DNA from: Actinophytocola gossypii
GTDB lineage: Bacteria; Actinomycetota; Actinomycetes; Mycobacteriales; Pseudonocardiaceae
Direction of reading: 5' to 3'
DNA length: 64,000 nucleotides
NCBI RefSeq assembly: GCF_025165815.1
Contig: NZ_JAFFZE010000020.1
Location: 19,971 to 83,970 of the forward strand
In this document: in pieces, positions 16,927 through 24,788 of the stretch
How positions within the stretch are numbered: the stretch's first letter is position 1
How the letters are laid out: each line of letters begins with the position of its first letter
The notes under the pieces: generated by a model
The model's database searches: none
What the model was told of the DNA's origin: nothing
The model's input: the letters and a program-made list of their open reading frames with translations, nothing else
Program-made: the position numbers and the translations under genes

Positions 16927-17574
16927 TCAGGTGCGTGGTTCTCGCCGGGCGAACCAGGCCACCGCCTGGGTGCGGCGCTCCATCCCGAGCTTCGCCAGCA
17001 CCGAGGTCACGTAGTTCTTCACCGTCTTCTCCGCCAGGAACAGGCGCTCGGCGATCTGCCGGTTGGTCAGCCCCTCGCCGACCAGCTCCAGCACCTTCCG
17101 CTCCCGCTCGGTCAGCGCCGACAGCTCGTCCGGCTCGGCATGGGATTCGGCATCCCGGCGCATCCGGTCCAGGACGCGCGCGGTGGTCACCGGGTCGAGC
17201 AGCGACCGGCCGGCCGCCACCTCGCGCACCGCGTCGACCAGGTCCTGGCCGCGCACCTGCTTGAGCAGGTACCCGGACGCCCCGGCCGCGATCGCCTCCA
17301 CCAGCGCCCGCTTGTCGTCGAACGCGGTCAGCACCAGGCACTTCGGCGCCGGTTCCCGCTCGCGCAGCGCGCGGCACAGCGACACCCCGTCGCCGTCCGG
17401 CAGCCGCACGTCGACCACCACCACGTCCGGCCGGGTCGCGCCGACGCGGACCAGCGCCTCCTCGACCCCACCCGCCTCGGCGACCACCTCGATCCCCGGT
17501 TCGCCGTCGAGCAGGTCCCGCAGCCCGCGCCGGACCACCTCGTGGTCGTCGATCAGGGCCACCCGCACCGCCAT
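16927..17574 (-). CDS. NarL/LuxR-family response regulator, DevR-like
   Basis: 215 aa. Receiver: LIDDHEVVRRGL, phospho-Asp in VVVDVRLPDGDG, Lys in GYLLKQVRG. LuxR HTH: LTERERKVLELVGEGLTNRQ then IAERLFLAEKTVKNYVTS. The sequence P-D-G-D-G plus LLDPVTTARVLDRMR between the domains is characteristic of the DevR/DosR hypoxia regulators. No kinase is adjacent, so it is an orphan here; the GAF kinase downstream of cydDC is a candidate partner. It is transcribed from a leaderless promoter whose -10 overlaps the stop of the upstream gene. Confidence 0.92.
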   Translation of the reverse strand: MAVRVALIDDHEVVRRGLRDLLDGEPGIEVVAEAGGVEEALVRVGATRPDVVVVDVRLPDGDGVSLCRALREREPAPKCLVLTAFDDKRALVEAIAAGASGYLLKQVRGQDLVDAVREVAAGRSLLDPVTTARVLDRMRRDAESHAEPDELSALTERERKVLELVGEGLTNRQIAERLFLAEKTVKNYVTSVLAKLGMERRTQAVAWFARREPRT

Positions 17575-17580
17575 GCCCCA

Positions 17581-17586
17581 AGACTA
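17581..17586 (-). promoter_or_regulatory. -10 element of leaderless promoter, DevR-like regulator
   Basis: TAGTCT on the minus strand, six bases before the ATG at 17574. Its first three bases are the stop codon of the upstream MDMPI gene. Confidence 0.55.
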
Positions 17587-18327
17587 TTGCGTGGCCACCC
17601 CCAGCAGCCCGTGCAGCTTGCCGACCGCGCCCCGGTTGCCGTCCAGCTCGACCACCTCGTTGCCGGCCCGGCGCCACAGCCAGCGCAGCGCCGCGTCCGC
17701 CGAACCCCGAACCACCGCCTCCGCGTCGGCCTGGCCTCGTTCCACCGTCACCACGTCCGGGCCGAGCCGCACCAGCCAGCTCGCCTCCGGCACGTCGATC
17801 CGCACGGTGTCGCCGTCGCAGCTCGCCAGCTGGTCGGCGAGGTACTCCGGGTACTCCGAGGCGGCGAACGCGAGCATGCACACCAACACCTCATCGATGC
17901 CCGGCACCGCCAGCTCGGCCGGGATCGGCTCGGGAGTCACGCCGGCCGCCAGCTCGGCGTCGACCCGGTGGATCACCGTCTCGAACGCCATCCGCCGCAT
18001 CCAGAACCCGACGGTCTGGTCCGGGGTGTACCAGATCACCGAGTGGTCCGCCGGCTCGCGGACGGCGAACTCCGACGTCAGCTCCCGGTAGGCGCCGTCG
18101 AGCGCGGCCAGCGGGTCCCGGCCGAGGTCCGGCGGCCACGGCTCCGGCTCCGCGCCCCGGCGCATGGTCTCGGTCTTGTGCAGGTACACCTCGGCGACGT
18201 GCCCGGCCAGGTCGGCGCCGGTCCAGCCGGGGCAGCTCGGCACCGGCTCGCCGAGCGCGCCGGCGACCACCGATCGCAGCCGGCGGTGGTCGGCGTCCAG
18301 GTAGTCGAGGTAGGTCTTGTCGTCCAC
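17584..18327 (-). CDS. maleylpyruvate isomerase-family (MDMPI/DinB-like) protein
   Basis: 247 aa four-helix-bundle protein of the mycothiol-dependent MDMPI family. CPGWTGADLAGHVAEVYLHK carries the first metal-ligand His and FETVIHRVDAE the E-x3-H pair expected to hold zinc. A C-terminal SCP2-like segment (DAALRWLWRR) follows. GTG 18327 is chosen; a TTG four codons upstream is possible. The gene lies between coaA and the DevR-like regulator on the same strand. Many members have no known substrate, so 'isomerase' should be read as a family name. Confidence 0.85.
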   Translation of the reverse strand: MDDKTYLDYLDADHRRLRSVVAGALGEPVPSCPGWTGADLAGHVAEVYLHKTETMRRGAEPEPWPPDLGRDPLAALDGAYRELTSEFAVREPADHSVIWYTPDQTVGFWMRRMAFETVIHRVDAELAAGVTPEPIPAELAVPGIDEVLVCMLAFAASEYPEYLADQLASCDGDTVRIDVPEASWLVRLGPDVVTVERGQADAEAVVRGSADAALRWLWRRAGNEVVELDGNRGAVGKLHGLLGVATQ

Positions 18328-18357
18328 GCGGCAAGCCAACCACGGGGCGCCGACAGC

Positions 18358-19305
18358 TCAGAGCTTGCGCAGCCGGACCCGGCTGATCCGGTGGTCGGCG
18401 TCCTTGCGCAGCACCAGCGTGGCGCGCGGGCGGGTCGGCAGGATGTTGTGCACCAGGTTCGGCTCGTTGATCTCCTGCCACAGCCGGGTCGCCTCCGCGC
18501 TCGCCGCCTCGTCGGACAGCGTCGCGAAGTGGTGGAAGTGCGAGCCGGGGTCGGTGAACGCGGTGTCCCGCAGCGTGCGGAACCGCTCGACGTACCAGCG
18601 GGCGATGTCCTCGGTGTGCGCGTCGACGTAGACGGAGAAGTCGAACAGGTCGGCCACCGTCAGCCCGTGGCCCGGCAGCAGCACGTTGAGGCCCTCGACG
18701 ATGAGGATGTCCGGCTTGCGCACAACCTGCGTCTCGCCGGGCACGATGTCGTACGCCAGGTGGGAGTACACCGGCGCGGACACCTCGGGCGCGCCGGACT
18801 TCACGTCGGAGACGAACCGCAGCAGGCCGCGCCGGTCGTAGCTCTCCGGGAAGCCCTTGCGGTGCATGATTCCGCGGCGGGTCAGCTCGGCCTTGGTCAG
18901 CAGGAACCCGTCGGTGGTGACCAGGTCGACGTGCGGGTGGTCCGGCCAGCGGGCCAGCAGCGTGCGCAGCAGCCGCGCGGTGGTGGACTTGCCGACCGCG
19001 ACACTGCCCGCGATCCCGATCACGAACGGCACCTTGCGGTCCGCGTCCGGGTCGTCGCCGAGGAACGACGTGGTGTCCTCGTACAGCCGCTGCCGCGCGG
19101 CGACCCGCAGGCTGATCAGCCGGGACAGCGGCAGGTAGACGTCGACGACCTCCTCCAGGTCGACCGGGTCGCCCAGGCCGCGCAGCGCCACCAGCTCGTC
19201 CAGCGTGAGCGTCAGCGGCGTCGCCCGGCGCAGCTCCCGCCACTGCTCGCGGCGCAGCTCGACATAGGGGCTCAGGTCGCGCGCTCGCTGGTGGGTGGCC
19301 CGCAC
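18358..19305 (-). CDS. coaA: pantothenate kinase, type I
   Basis: 315 aa. Catalyses ATP-dependent phosphorylation of pantothenate, the first step of coenzyme A synthesis. P-loop [12 protein letters not shown], substrate segment [11 protein letters not shown], and [10 protein letters not shown] are all as in bacterial PanK-I. The GTG start follows a minus-strand TAACGT at 8 nt, indicating a leaderless mRNA. Length matches the family (about 310 aa). It is divergent from a GNAT acetyltransferase gene with only ~38 bp between starts. Confidence 0.97.
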   Translation of the reverse strand: MRATHQRARDLSPYVELRREQWRELRRATPLTLTLDELVALRGLGDPVDLEEVVDVYLPLSRLISLRVAARQRLYEDTTSFLGDDPDADRKVPFVIGIAGSVAVGKSTTARLLRTLLARWPDHPHVDLVTTDGFLLTKAELTRRGIMHRKGFPESYDRRGLLRFVSDVKSGAPEVSAPVYSHLAYDIVPGETQVVRKPDILIVEGLNVLLPGHGLTVADLFDFSVYVDAHTEDIARWYVERFRTLRDTAFTDPGSHFHHFATLSDEAASAEATRLWQEINEPNLVHNILPTRPRATLVLRKDADHRISRVRLRKL

Positions 19306-19313
19306 GCCTTGAA

Positions 19314-19319
19314 ACGTTA
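19314..19319 (-). promoter_or_regulatory. -10 element of leaderless promoter, coaA
   Basis: TAACGT on the minus strand, eight bases before the coaA GTG at 19305. Confidence 0.5.
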
Positions 19320-19343
19320 GGCGGTCGTGGCAGCGTGGGCACT

Positions 19344-19841
19344 GTGACTCGTGTGACTCCGTACACGTTCCGGCGGCTGACCCCCGCCGACAAACCCGAG
19401 GTGACCCGCCTGCTGGTGCGCGAGTGGGGCGCGGTCGAGGTCGTCGCGCTGGCGCTCGGCGGCCTGGTCGACGCCAGCGCGCTGCCTGGCTGGCTGGCCG
19501 AGCGGGACGGCGAGGTCGCCGGCCTGCTGACCTACCGGACCATCGGCACGAGCGCGGACCTGGTCACGATCAACGCGTTCGCCGGCGGCGGGGTCGGTGC
19601 GGGGCTGCTGGCGGCACTGGTGGACGACCTGCGCCGGACCGGCGGCACGCGGCTGACGGTGACCACGACCAACGACAACACCCGCGCGCTGCGCTTCTAC
19701 CAGCGCGCCGGGTTCCGGCTGGCCGCGCTGCGGGTGGACGCGGTCGCCGAGGCCCGGCGGATCAAACCCGGCATCCCGGAGTTGGGCGACGACGGTATCC
19801 CCATCCGGGACGAGATCGAACTGGTCATGGAAGTCCGGTGA
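19344..19841 (+). CDS. GNAT-family N-acetyltransferase
   Basis: 165 aa. The acetyl-CoA binding motif A is [20 protein letters not shown] and motif B region shows [17 protein letters not shown], the typical N-x-x-A-x-x-F-Y-x-x-x-G-F. Substrate cannot be told. GTG 19344 is preferred to GTG 19335 because a CAGCGT near-consensus -10 lies seven bases before it, but both are in frame. It is divergent from coaA. Confidence 0.88.
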   Translation: MTRVTPYTFRRLTPADKPEVTRLLVREWGAVEVVALALGGLVDASALPGWLAERDGEVAGLLTYRTIGTSADLVTINAFAGGGVGAGLLAALVDDLRRTGGTRLTVTTTNDNTRALRFYQRAGFRLAALRVDAVAEARRIKPGIPELGDDGIPIRDEIELVMEVR

Positions 19842-19868
19842 TCAGCGGTTCGCCGACTCCGGGCTCGT

Positions 19869-20501
19869 TCAGCGCAGGCCGCGCGGATCGAACACCTCGT
19901 CCCACGCGGCCATCACCTGCCGCGCGCAGTTCCTCGGCGGCACCCCGCCGACGCCGGTGCCCAGGCCAGGCAGCGCGATCGTGCGCACCACGCGCCGCAC
20001 CGGGCGCTCGTCCTCCAGCCGGCCGCCACGCCACAGGTGGAACACCGCCCTGGCCGCCAGGTACGGGTGCACGGTGTCCGGCGGCAGCACCTCGCCCGGC
20101 TCACGCATCGTCGGCGCGCTGATCAGCCACGCGGGCGCCGGCTCGCCGGTCGGCACGACCAGCGCCTGACCGACCGGCAGCTCGCCGCCGTGGTAGGCGA
20201 GTACCGCACTGCGCACGTGCTGCTCGACCGCCGGGAACGCCCGCGCGTACACCGCGTCGATGCCACCGCGCATCAACCCGAACGAGTTGGCCGGGCTGAC
20301 CACCGCCTCGGCGTCGATGTCCAGCACCGACCCCCGGTGCACCTCGACGTCGGAACGCCCCGCCACGGCCTCGGTCCAGGCGTTCGCCAGCGGCTCGTCG
20401 ACGGCGCACAGCACCAGCCGCAGTGGTTCCTGGCCCCCCAGCTCTCCGGTCGCGATGCCCGCGGTGTCAGCTCCCGAATCGGCGGTCACGGCCCCCAGCA
20501 T
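19869..20501 (-). CDS. macro-domain (ADP-ribose-binding) protein
   Basis: About 210 aa. The core has VVSPANSFGLMRGGIDAVY, the loop that grips ADP-ribose in macro domains, and a late ALPGLGTGVGGVPP for the diphosphate loop. Such proteins remove or read ADP-ribose or process O-acetyl-ADP-ribose. ATG 20501 is taken because GAGG precedes it; an in-frame ATG at 20555 would add 18 residues. It stands alone, convergent with the GNAT gene and divergent from pheA. Confidence 0.88.
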   Translation of the reverse strand: MLGAVTADSGADTAGIATGELGGQEPLRLVLCAVDEPLANAWTEAVAGRSDVEVHRGSVLDIDAEAVVSPANSFGLMRGGIDAVYARAFPAVEQHVRSAVLAYHGGELPVGQALVVPTGEPAPAWLISAPTMREPGEVLPPDTVHPYLAARAVFHLWRGGRLEDERPVRRVVRTIALPGLGTGVGGVPPRNCARQVMAAWDEVFDPRGLR

Positions 20502-20627
20502 GGCACCTCGGGGGCACCGGGCGTAACCGCACTCCCCGAACTGGTGGTACCCCATAGTGGCGCTCGCGCAAGGCGTTCACCCACCGCGACCACACGGCCT
20601 TCGGCCGATCGGCGGGAGCCACCTGCG

Positions 20628-20633
20628 TAGGCT
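20628..20633 (+). promoter_or_regulatory. -10 element of leaderless promoter, pheA
   Basis: TAGGCT six bases before the pheA GTG at 20640. Confidence 0.6.
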
Positions 20634-20639
20634 CATCCC

Positions 20640-21566
20640 GTGCCGAGCATCGCCTACTTCGGACCCCGGGGAACCTTCTCCGAACAGGCCGCCCGCGTCC
20701 ACGCCGGCGCCGACGACACGCTGGAGCCGATGCGCACGGTCCCGGCCGCGCTCGCCGCGGTCCGCGCCGGCGAGGCCGACCTCGCCTGCGTGCCGGTGGA
20801 GAACTCCGTCGAGGGCGCCGTGTCGGCCACCATGGACGCGCTCGCGGTCGACGAGCCGCTGGTCGCCGTCGCCGAGGTGGTGCTGCCGGTGCGGTTCTCC
20901 GTGCTGGTCCGCCCGAACCTCACCGCCGACCGGGTGCGCACGGTCGCCAGCCACCCGCACGCGCTGGCCCAGGTCCAGGGCTGGCTCGCCGCGAACCTCC
21001 CGGACGCCGCGCAGACCGCCGCCAACTCCACCGCCGCCGCCGCGGTCGGCGTGCTGGACGGCAGCTGGGACGCCGCGGTCACCGCGCCCGTCGCCGCCAC
21101 CCACTACCCGCTGGACGTCCTCGCCACCGGCATCGCCGACGTCGAGGGCGCGGTGACCCGGTTCCTGCTGCTGCGCCACCCCGGCACGCTGCCCGGCCCG
21201 ACCGGCTCGGACCGCACCTCGATCGTGGTCACCGCGGCCGCCGAGCGCACCGGCGTGCTCGCCGAGCTGCTCACCGAGCTCGCGCTGCGCGGCATCAACC
21301 TCAGCCGCATCGAGTCCCGCCCGCTGAAGGGCAGGCTCGGCCAGTACCGCTTCTACCTGGACTTCGACGGGCACGTGCACGAGCAGCGGGTCGGCGACGC
21401 GCTCGCCGCGCTGCACCGCCGCTGCCAGCACGTCCGCTTCCTCGGCTCCTACCCCAGGGCGGAACCGAGCCCGACCTCGACCGCCGCGGCGGCCGGCAAC
21501 ACCGACGCCGACTACGCCGCGGCCGGCGAGTGGCTGGCCGCCGTCCGCAACGGAACCGGCGGATAA
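20640..21566 (+). CDS. pheA: prephenate dehydratase
   Basis: 308 aa. Converts prephenate to phenylpyruvate in phenylalanine synthesis. The N-terminal PDT domain begins IAYFGPRGTFSEQAA and carries the catalytic T-R-F in GAVTRFLLLRHP (~175). The C-terminal ACT domain has INLSRIESRPLKG, the E-S-R-P motif that binds Phe for feedback inhibition. It is a monofunctional enzyme, without a chorismate mutase domain, as usual in actinobacteria. From memory, in M. tuberculosis pheA lies close to serS and the two small genes homologous to those at 36679-37957 here. Confidence 0.97.
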   Translation: MPSIAYFGPRGTFSEQAARVHAGADDTLEPMRTVPAALAAVRAGEADLACVPVENSVEGAVSATMDALAVDEPLVAVAEVVLPVRFSVLVRPNLTADRVRTVASHPHALAQVQGWLAANLPDAAQTAANSTAAAAVGVLDGSWDAAVTAPVAATHYPLDVLATGIADVEGAVTRFLLLRHPGTLPGPTGSDRTSIVVTAAAERTGVLAELLTELALRGINLSRIESRPLKGRLGQYRFYLDFDGHVHEQRVGDALAALHRRCQHVRFLGSYPRAEPSPTSTAAAAGNTDADYAAAGEWLAAVRNGTGG

Positions 21567-21594
21567 TTCGCGCGGCGTTGTCGTCCCCGCGCTC

Positions 21595-21600
21595 TAGGCT
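21595..21600 (+). promoter_or_regulatory. -10 element of leaderless promoter, DrrA-like gene
   Basis: TAGGCT six bases before ATG 21607. Confidence 0.6.
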
Positions 21601-21606
21601 GCCCGC

Positions 21607-22554
21607 ATGACAGCAGCGGTGCGCGCGGAGGGGCTGGTGAAGACCTACGGGTCCACCCGCGCCCTCGACGGCGTCGACCTGGAGATTCCGACCGGTACCG
21701 TGCTGGGCCTGCTCGGGCCGAACGGCGCCGGCAAGACCACGGCGGTCCGGATCCTCACCACCCTGCTGCGCCCGGACGCCGGCCGTGCCTGGGTCGCGGG
21801 GCACGACGTGCTCGCCGACCCGGACGCGGTACGCCGCGCGATCGGGCTGTCCGGCCAGTACGCCGCCGTCGACGAGCAGCTCACCGGCTTCGAGAACCTC
21901 TACCTGGTCGGCCGGCTCTACGGGAAGAACAAGACCGACGCGCGGGCGAGGGCGACCGAGCTGATCAACCGGTTCCGGCTCGACGACGCCGCCGGCCGTC
22001 CGGCGAAGACCTACTCCGGTGGCATGCGCAGGCGGCTCGACCTGGCCGGCGCGCTGGTCGCCGAACCGGCCGTGGTGCTGCTCGACGAGCCGACCACCGG
22101 CCTCGACCCGCGCGGCCGCCTGGACACCTGGGCGGTGATCGGCGAGCTGGTCGCCGACGGCGCCACCGTGCTGCTCACCACCCAGTACCTGGAGGAGGCC
22201 GACCAGCTGGCCGACACGATCCTGGTCATCGACCACGGCCGGGTCATCGCCAGCGGCACCGCCGACCAGCTCAAGACCGAGGTCGGCGGCGAACGGCTGG
22301 AGATCGTGGTCGGGGAACCGGCGGAGTTGCCCCTCACCGCGCGCGTGCTGGCCGACGTCGGCGCCGGCGAACCGAGCGTCGACGAGCAGCACCGGCGGGT
22401 GCGGGTGCTGGTCGACGCGGGCACCAAGTCGCTGATCGAGGCGCTGCGCCGGCTCGACGGCGAGGGGGTCGCGGTGCTCGACGTGAGCCTGCACCGGCCG
22501 ACGCTCGACGACGTGTTCCTGTCGCTCACCGGGCATGCCGCGGAGGAAGAATGA
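21607..22554 (+). CDS. DrrA-type ABC exporter ATP-binding protein
   Basis: 315 aa. Walker A LLGPNGAGKTT, signature YSGGMRRRLDLA, Walker B VVLLDEPTTGLDPRG and an H-loop LLTTQYLEEADQ place it in the DrrA (daunorubicin-resistance) subfamily, with a C-terminal ~80-residue extension (DUF4162-like). It pairs with the membrane protein whose ATG overlaps its stop. DrrAB systems export drugs, lipids or glycopolymers; the cargo is unknown here. Confidence 0.95.
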   Translation: MTAAVRAEGLVKTYGSTRALDGVDLEIPTGTVLGLLGPNGAGKTTAVRILTTLLRPDAGRAWVAGHDVLADPDAVRRAIGLSGQYAAVDEQLTGFENLYLVGRLYGKNKTDARARATELINRFRLDDAAGRPAKTYSGGMRRRLDLAGALVAEPAVVLLDEPTTGLDPRGRLDTWAVIGELVADGATVLLTTQYLEEADQLADTILVIDHGRVIASGTADQLKTEVGGERLEIVVGEPAELPLTARVLADVGAGEPSVDEQHRRVRVLVDAGTKSLIEALRRLDGEGVAVLDVSLHRPTLDDVFLSLTGHAAEEE

Positions 22555-23351
22555 CCGTCCTGACCCAGGGCATTCGCGACGGCGGGATCATCGCCTGGCG
22601 CAACCTGCTCAACGCGCGGCGCAACATCGACTGGCTGTTCGCCGCGGTCGTCCAGCCGATCATGTTCGTGCTGCTGTTCGCCTACGTGTTCGGCGGCGCG
22701 CTCGGCGGCGGGGAGTACCGCGAGTTCCTGATCGCCGGGATCTTCGTGCAGACCATCGCGTTCAACTCGGCGTTCACCGTCATCGGGCTGTGCAACGACC
22801 TGCAGAAGGGCATCATCGACCGGTTCCGCTCGCTGCCGATGTCGCGGCTCGCGGTGCTGCTCGGGCGCACCACCTCGGACCTGGTGGTCAGCTCGCTGGC
22901 GCTGCTGATCATGTCGCTGTGCGGGCTGCTGGTCGGCTGGCGGATCCGCGGCAGCCTGCTGGACGCGGTGCTGGCGTACCTGTTGCTGCTGCTGTTCGGG
23001 TTCGCGATGTCGTGGATCGGCGCGCTGATCGGGCTGTCCGCGCCGAGCGTGGAGGTGGCGCAGAGCGCGGGGCTGATGTGGCTGTTCCCGCTGTCGTTCA
23101 TCTCCTCGGCGTTCGTCGGCGCGGGCACGATGCCGGGGCCGCTGAAGACGATCGCGGAGTGGAACCCGTTCACCGCGGTGATCCAGTCGGTGCGGGACCT
23201 GTTCGGCAACGAAGCGCCGCCCGGGATGGCGCCGCCGGAGGGCTGGCCGGCGGACAACGCGGTGCTCTACGCGCTGGTGTCGTCGCTGGTGATCCTGGCG
23301 GTGTTCGTGCCGTGGTCGGTGGCCAAGTACCGGCGGGTGGCCAGCAAGTAG
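22551..23351 (+). CDS. DrrB-type ABC-2 permease
   Basis: 266 aa with six predicted membrane helices. IMFVLLFAYVFGGALGG at helix 1-2, a cytoplasmic LQKGIIDRFRSLPMSR segment and NPFTAVIQSVRDLFG near the C-terminus are typical of ABC2_membrane/DrrB permeases. ATG overlaps the ATPase stop by four bases. With the preceding ATPase it forms a two-gene exporter; a structured 120-bp gap separates it from the next gene. Confidence 0.94.
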   Translation: MTVLTQGIRDGGIIAWRNLLNARRNIDWLFAAVVQPIMFVLLFAYVFGGALGGGEYREFLIAGIFVQTIAFNSAFTVIGLCNDLQKGIIDRFRSLPMSRLAVLLGRTTSDLVVSSLALLIMSLCGLLVGWRIRGSLLDAVLAYLLLLLFGFAMSWIGALIGLSAPSVEVAQSAGLMWLFPLSFISSAFVGAGTMPGPLKTIAEWNPFTAVIQSVRDLFGNEAPPGMAPPEGWPADNAVLYALVSSLVILAVFVPWSVAKYRRVASK

Positions 23352-23378
23352 TCCCGTTTTTCTTTTGCCGGACACGGG

Positions 23379-23473
23379 TAGTCCTGGTTGGCAGGCAACC
23401 ACTGAGGGGGGTCATCCGTCCTCTCAGTAACCAGCTCCACTGGTTTCGGGGCCAGGACTGGAGGCGAAAAGCC
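23379..23473 (+). other. cloverleaf-like nested inverted repeats in the leader of a lipoprotein gene
   Basis: AGTCCTGG (23380-23387) pairs perfectly with CCAGGACT (23452-23459) and encloses three hairpins. They are TTG/CAA or GGTTG/CAACC (23386-23400), ACTGAGGGG/CCTCTCAGT (23401-23428, one G-U) and AACCAG-ctcca-CTGGTT (23429-23445). The closing stem abuts GGAGG (23460-23464), the likely Shine-Dalgarno of the lipoprotein at 23474, and a further small hairpin GGC-gaaaa-GCC overlaps it. It looks like a cis-acting RNA switch or a mobile-element end; it is not a tRNA (no T-loop). Confidence 0.55.
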
Positions 23474-24133
23474 ATGCGCAACAGGATGATGGTCGTCGGC
23501 GGGGTCGCGCTCGCGATGCTGGCGGTCGGCTGTGACACCACGTCGAACGATGCGGCGAGCCCGCCGGTGCCGACGATCAGCGATGCCGCCGGGGCGACAT
23601 CCACCACCGCACCGACCAGCGAGGCGCCCACCTCGACGAGAGAACCGGCGAAGGAACCCGCCACCCCGGCGCCCGCTCCGGCGACCCGGGAACCGGTGAA
23701 GGAGCCCGCGAGCCCGCGCGAGTGCCAGACCAGCGAGCTGAAGCTGAGCCTGGGCAGCGGCCAGGGCGCGGCCGGCACGGTCTACCGCCCGCTGCGGTTC
23801 ACCAACGTCGGCGACCGCACCTGCGTCATCCAGGGCTTCCCCGGGGTGTCGTACGTGACCGGCGACGACGGCCGCCAGGTCGGCCCGGCCGCCTACCGCG
23901 TCGGCACCAAGGGTCCGGCGATCTCGCTGGCGCCCGGCGCGACCGTGCACGCCCCGGTCGGGTTCACCCAGGTCGGCAACTACGACCCGGCGGAGTGCCG
24001 GCCGACGCACGTGCGCGGCCTGCGGGTGTACCCGCCGCACGAGTACGACTCGATGTTCCTGCCCGCGCCGGGCACCGGCTGCGCCGGCGACCCGCCGGGG
24101 CACCAGCTGGTGGTGAAGACGGTCACCCGTTAG
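23474..24133 (+). CDS. DUF4232 lipoprotein
   Basis: 219 aa. Signal peptide with lipobox L-A-V-G-C, then a ~60-residue Thr/Pro/Glu-rich spacer with two imperfect copies of REP-x-KEPA-x-P. A globular DUF4232-type domain with paired cysteines follows: ECQTSELKLSLG, FTNVGDRTCVIQGFPGVSYV. DUF4232 proteins are common actinobacterial cell-surface lipoproteins of unknown function. ATG 23474 is preceded by GGAGG inside a strongly structured leader. Its 3' end overlaps that of the convergent response regulator by 11 bp. Confidence 0.88.
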   Translation: MRNRMMVVGGVALAMLAVGCDTTSNDAASPPVPTISDAAGATSTTAPTSEAPTSTREPAKEPATPAPAPATREPVKEPASPRECQTSELKLSLGSGQGAAGTVYRPLRFTNVGDRTCVIQGFPGVSYVTGDDGRQVGPAAYRVGTKGPAISLAPGATVHAPVGFTQVGNYDPAECRPTHVRGLRVYPPHEYDSMFLPAPGTGCAGDPPGHQLVVKTVTR

Positions 24134-24788
24134 TGCCGTTCATCAGCCCGGTGCGCCACGCCCACGCGGCCACCTCGACGCGGTTGCGGGCACCGACCTT
24201 CGCCTGCACCGCGGCGAGGTGCGTCTTCACCGTGGACAGCGACAGGTAGAGCTCCTCGCCGATCTCGGTGTTGGTCAGCCCGCGCGCGGTCGCGCGCACC
24301 ACGTCCAGCTCCCGCTCGGTCAGCGGCTCGGCCGGGGCCTCGGTGGCGGCGGGTGCCGGGGCGCTGCGGGCGAAGTGCCGCAGCAGCCGCACGGTGATCT
24401 GCGGCGACACCAGCGCGTCGCCGCGGTCCGCCGCCCGCACCGCCTCCAGCAGCAGCGCCGGCCCGGCGTCCTTGAGCAGGAACCCGTTGGCGCCGTTGGT
24501 CAGCGCGGCGTTGACGTACTCGTCCAGGTCGAACGTGGTGACCACGACGACCTTCAGCGGGTCGGCCACCCCCGGCCCGGCCAGCGCCCGGGTGACCTCC
24601 AGCCCGTCCATCCCGGGCATCCGGATGTCGAGCAGGCACACGTCCGGGCGCAGCTCGCGGGCCCTGGACACCGCCGACACCCCGTCCGGCACGTCCGCGA
24701 CGACCTCCATGTCGTCCTGGGTCTCCAGGATCATCCGGAACCCCGCCCGGACCATCTCCTGGTCGTCCGCGATCAACACCCTGATCAT
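24123..24788 (-). CDS. NarL/LuxR-family response regulator
   Basis: 221 aa. Receiver domain LIADDQEMVRAGF, phospho-Asp in VCLLDIRMPGMDG, Lys in FLLKDAGP; LuxR HTH LTERELDVVRATARGLTNTE then IGEELYLSLSTVKTHLA. An Ala/Pro-rich linker separates the domains. ATG overlaps the kinase stop by four bases. The pair sits opposite the DrrAB exporter, a common arrangement for a regulator of that transporter, though this is inference. Confidence 0.95.
   Translation of the reverse strand: MIRVLIADDQEMVRAGFRMILETQDDMEVVADVPDGVSAVSRARELRPDVCLLDIRMPGMDGLEVTRALAGPGVADPLKVVVVTTFDLDEYVNAALTNGANGFLLKDAGPALLLEAVRAADRGDALVSPQITVRLLRHFARSAPAPAATEAPAEPLTERELDVVRATARGLTNTEIGEELYLSLSTVKTHLAAVQAKVGARNRVEVAAWAWRTGLMNGTNG

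Noticed and set aside
23379..23460. Cloverleaf considered as a tRNA gene
   Set aside because: Stem lengths fit only loosely, no TTCGA T-loop or CCA-type acceptor features, and the 9-bp stem with a 10-nt loop is not an anticodon arm.
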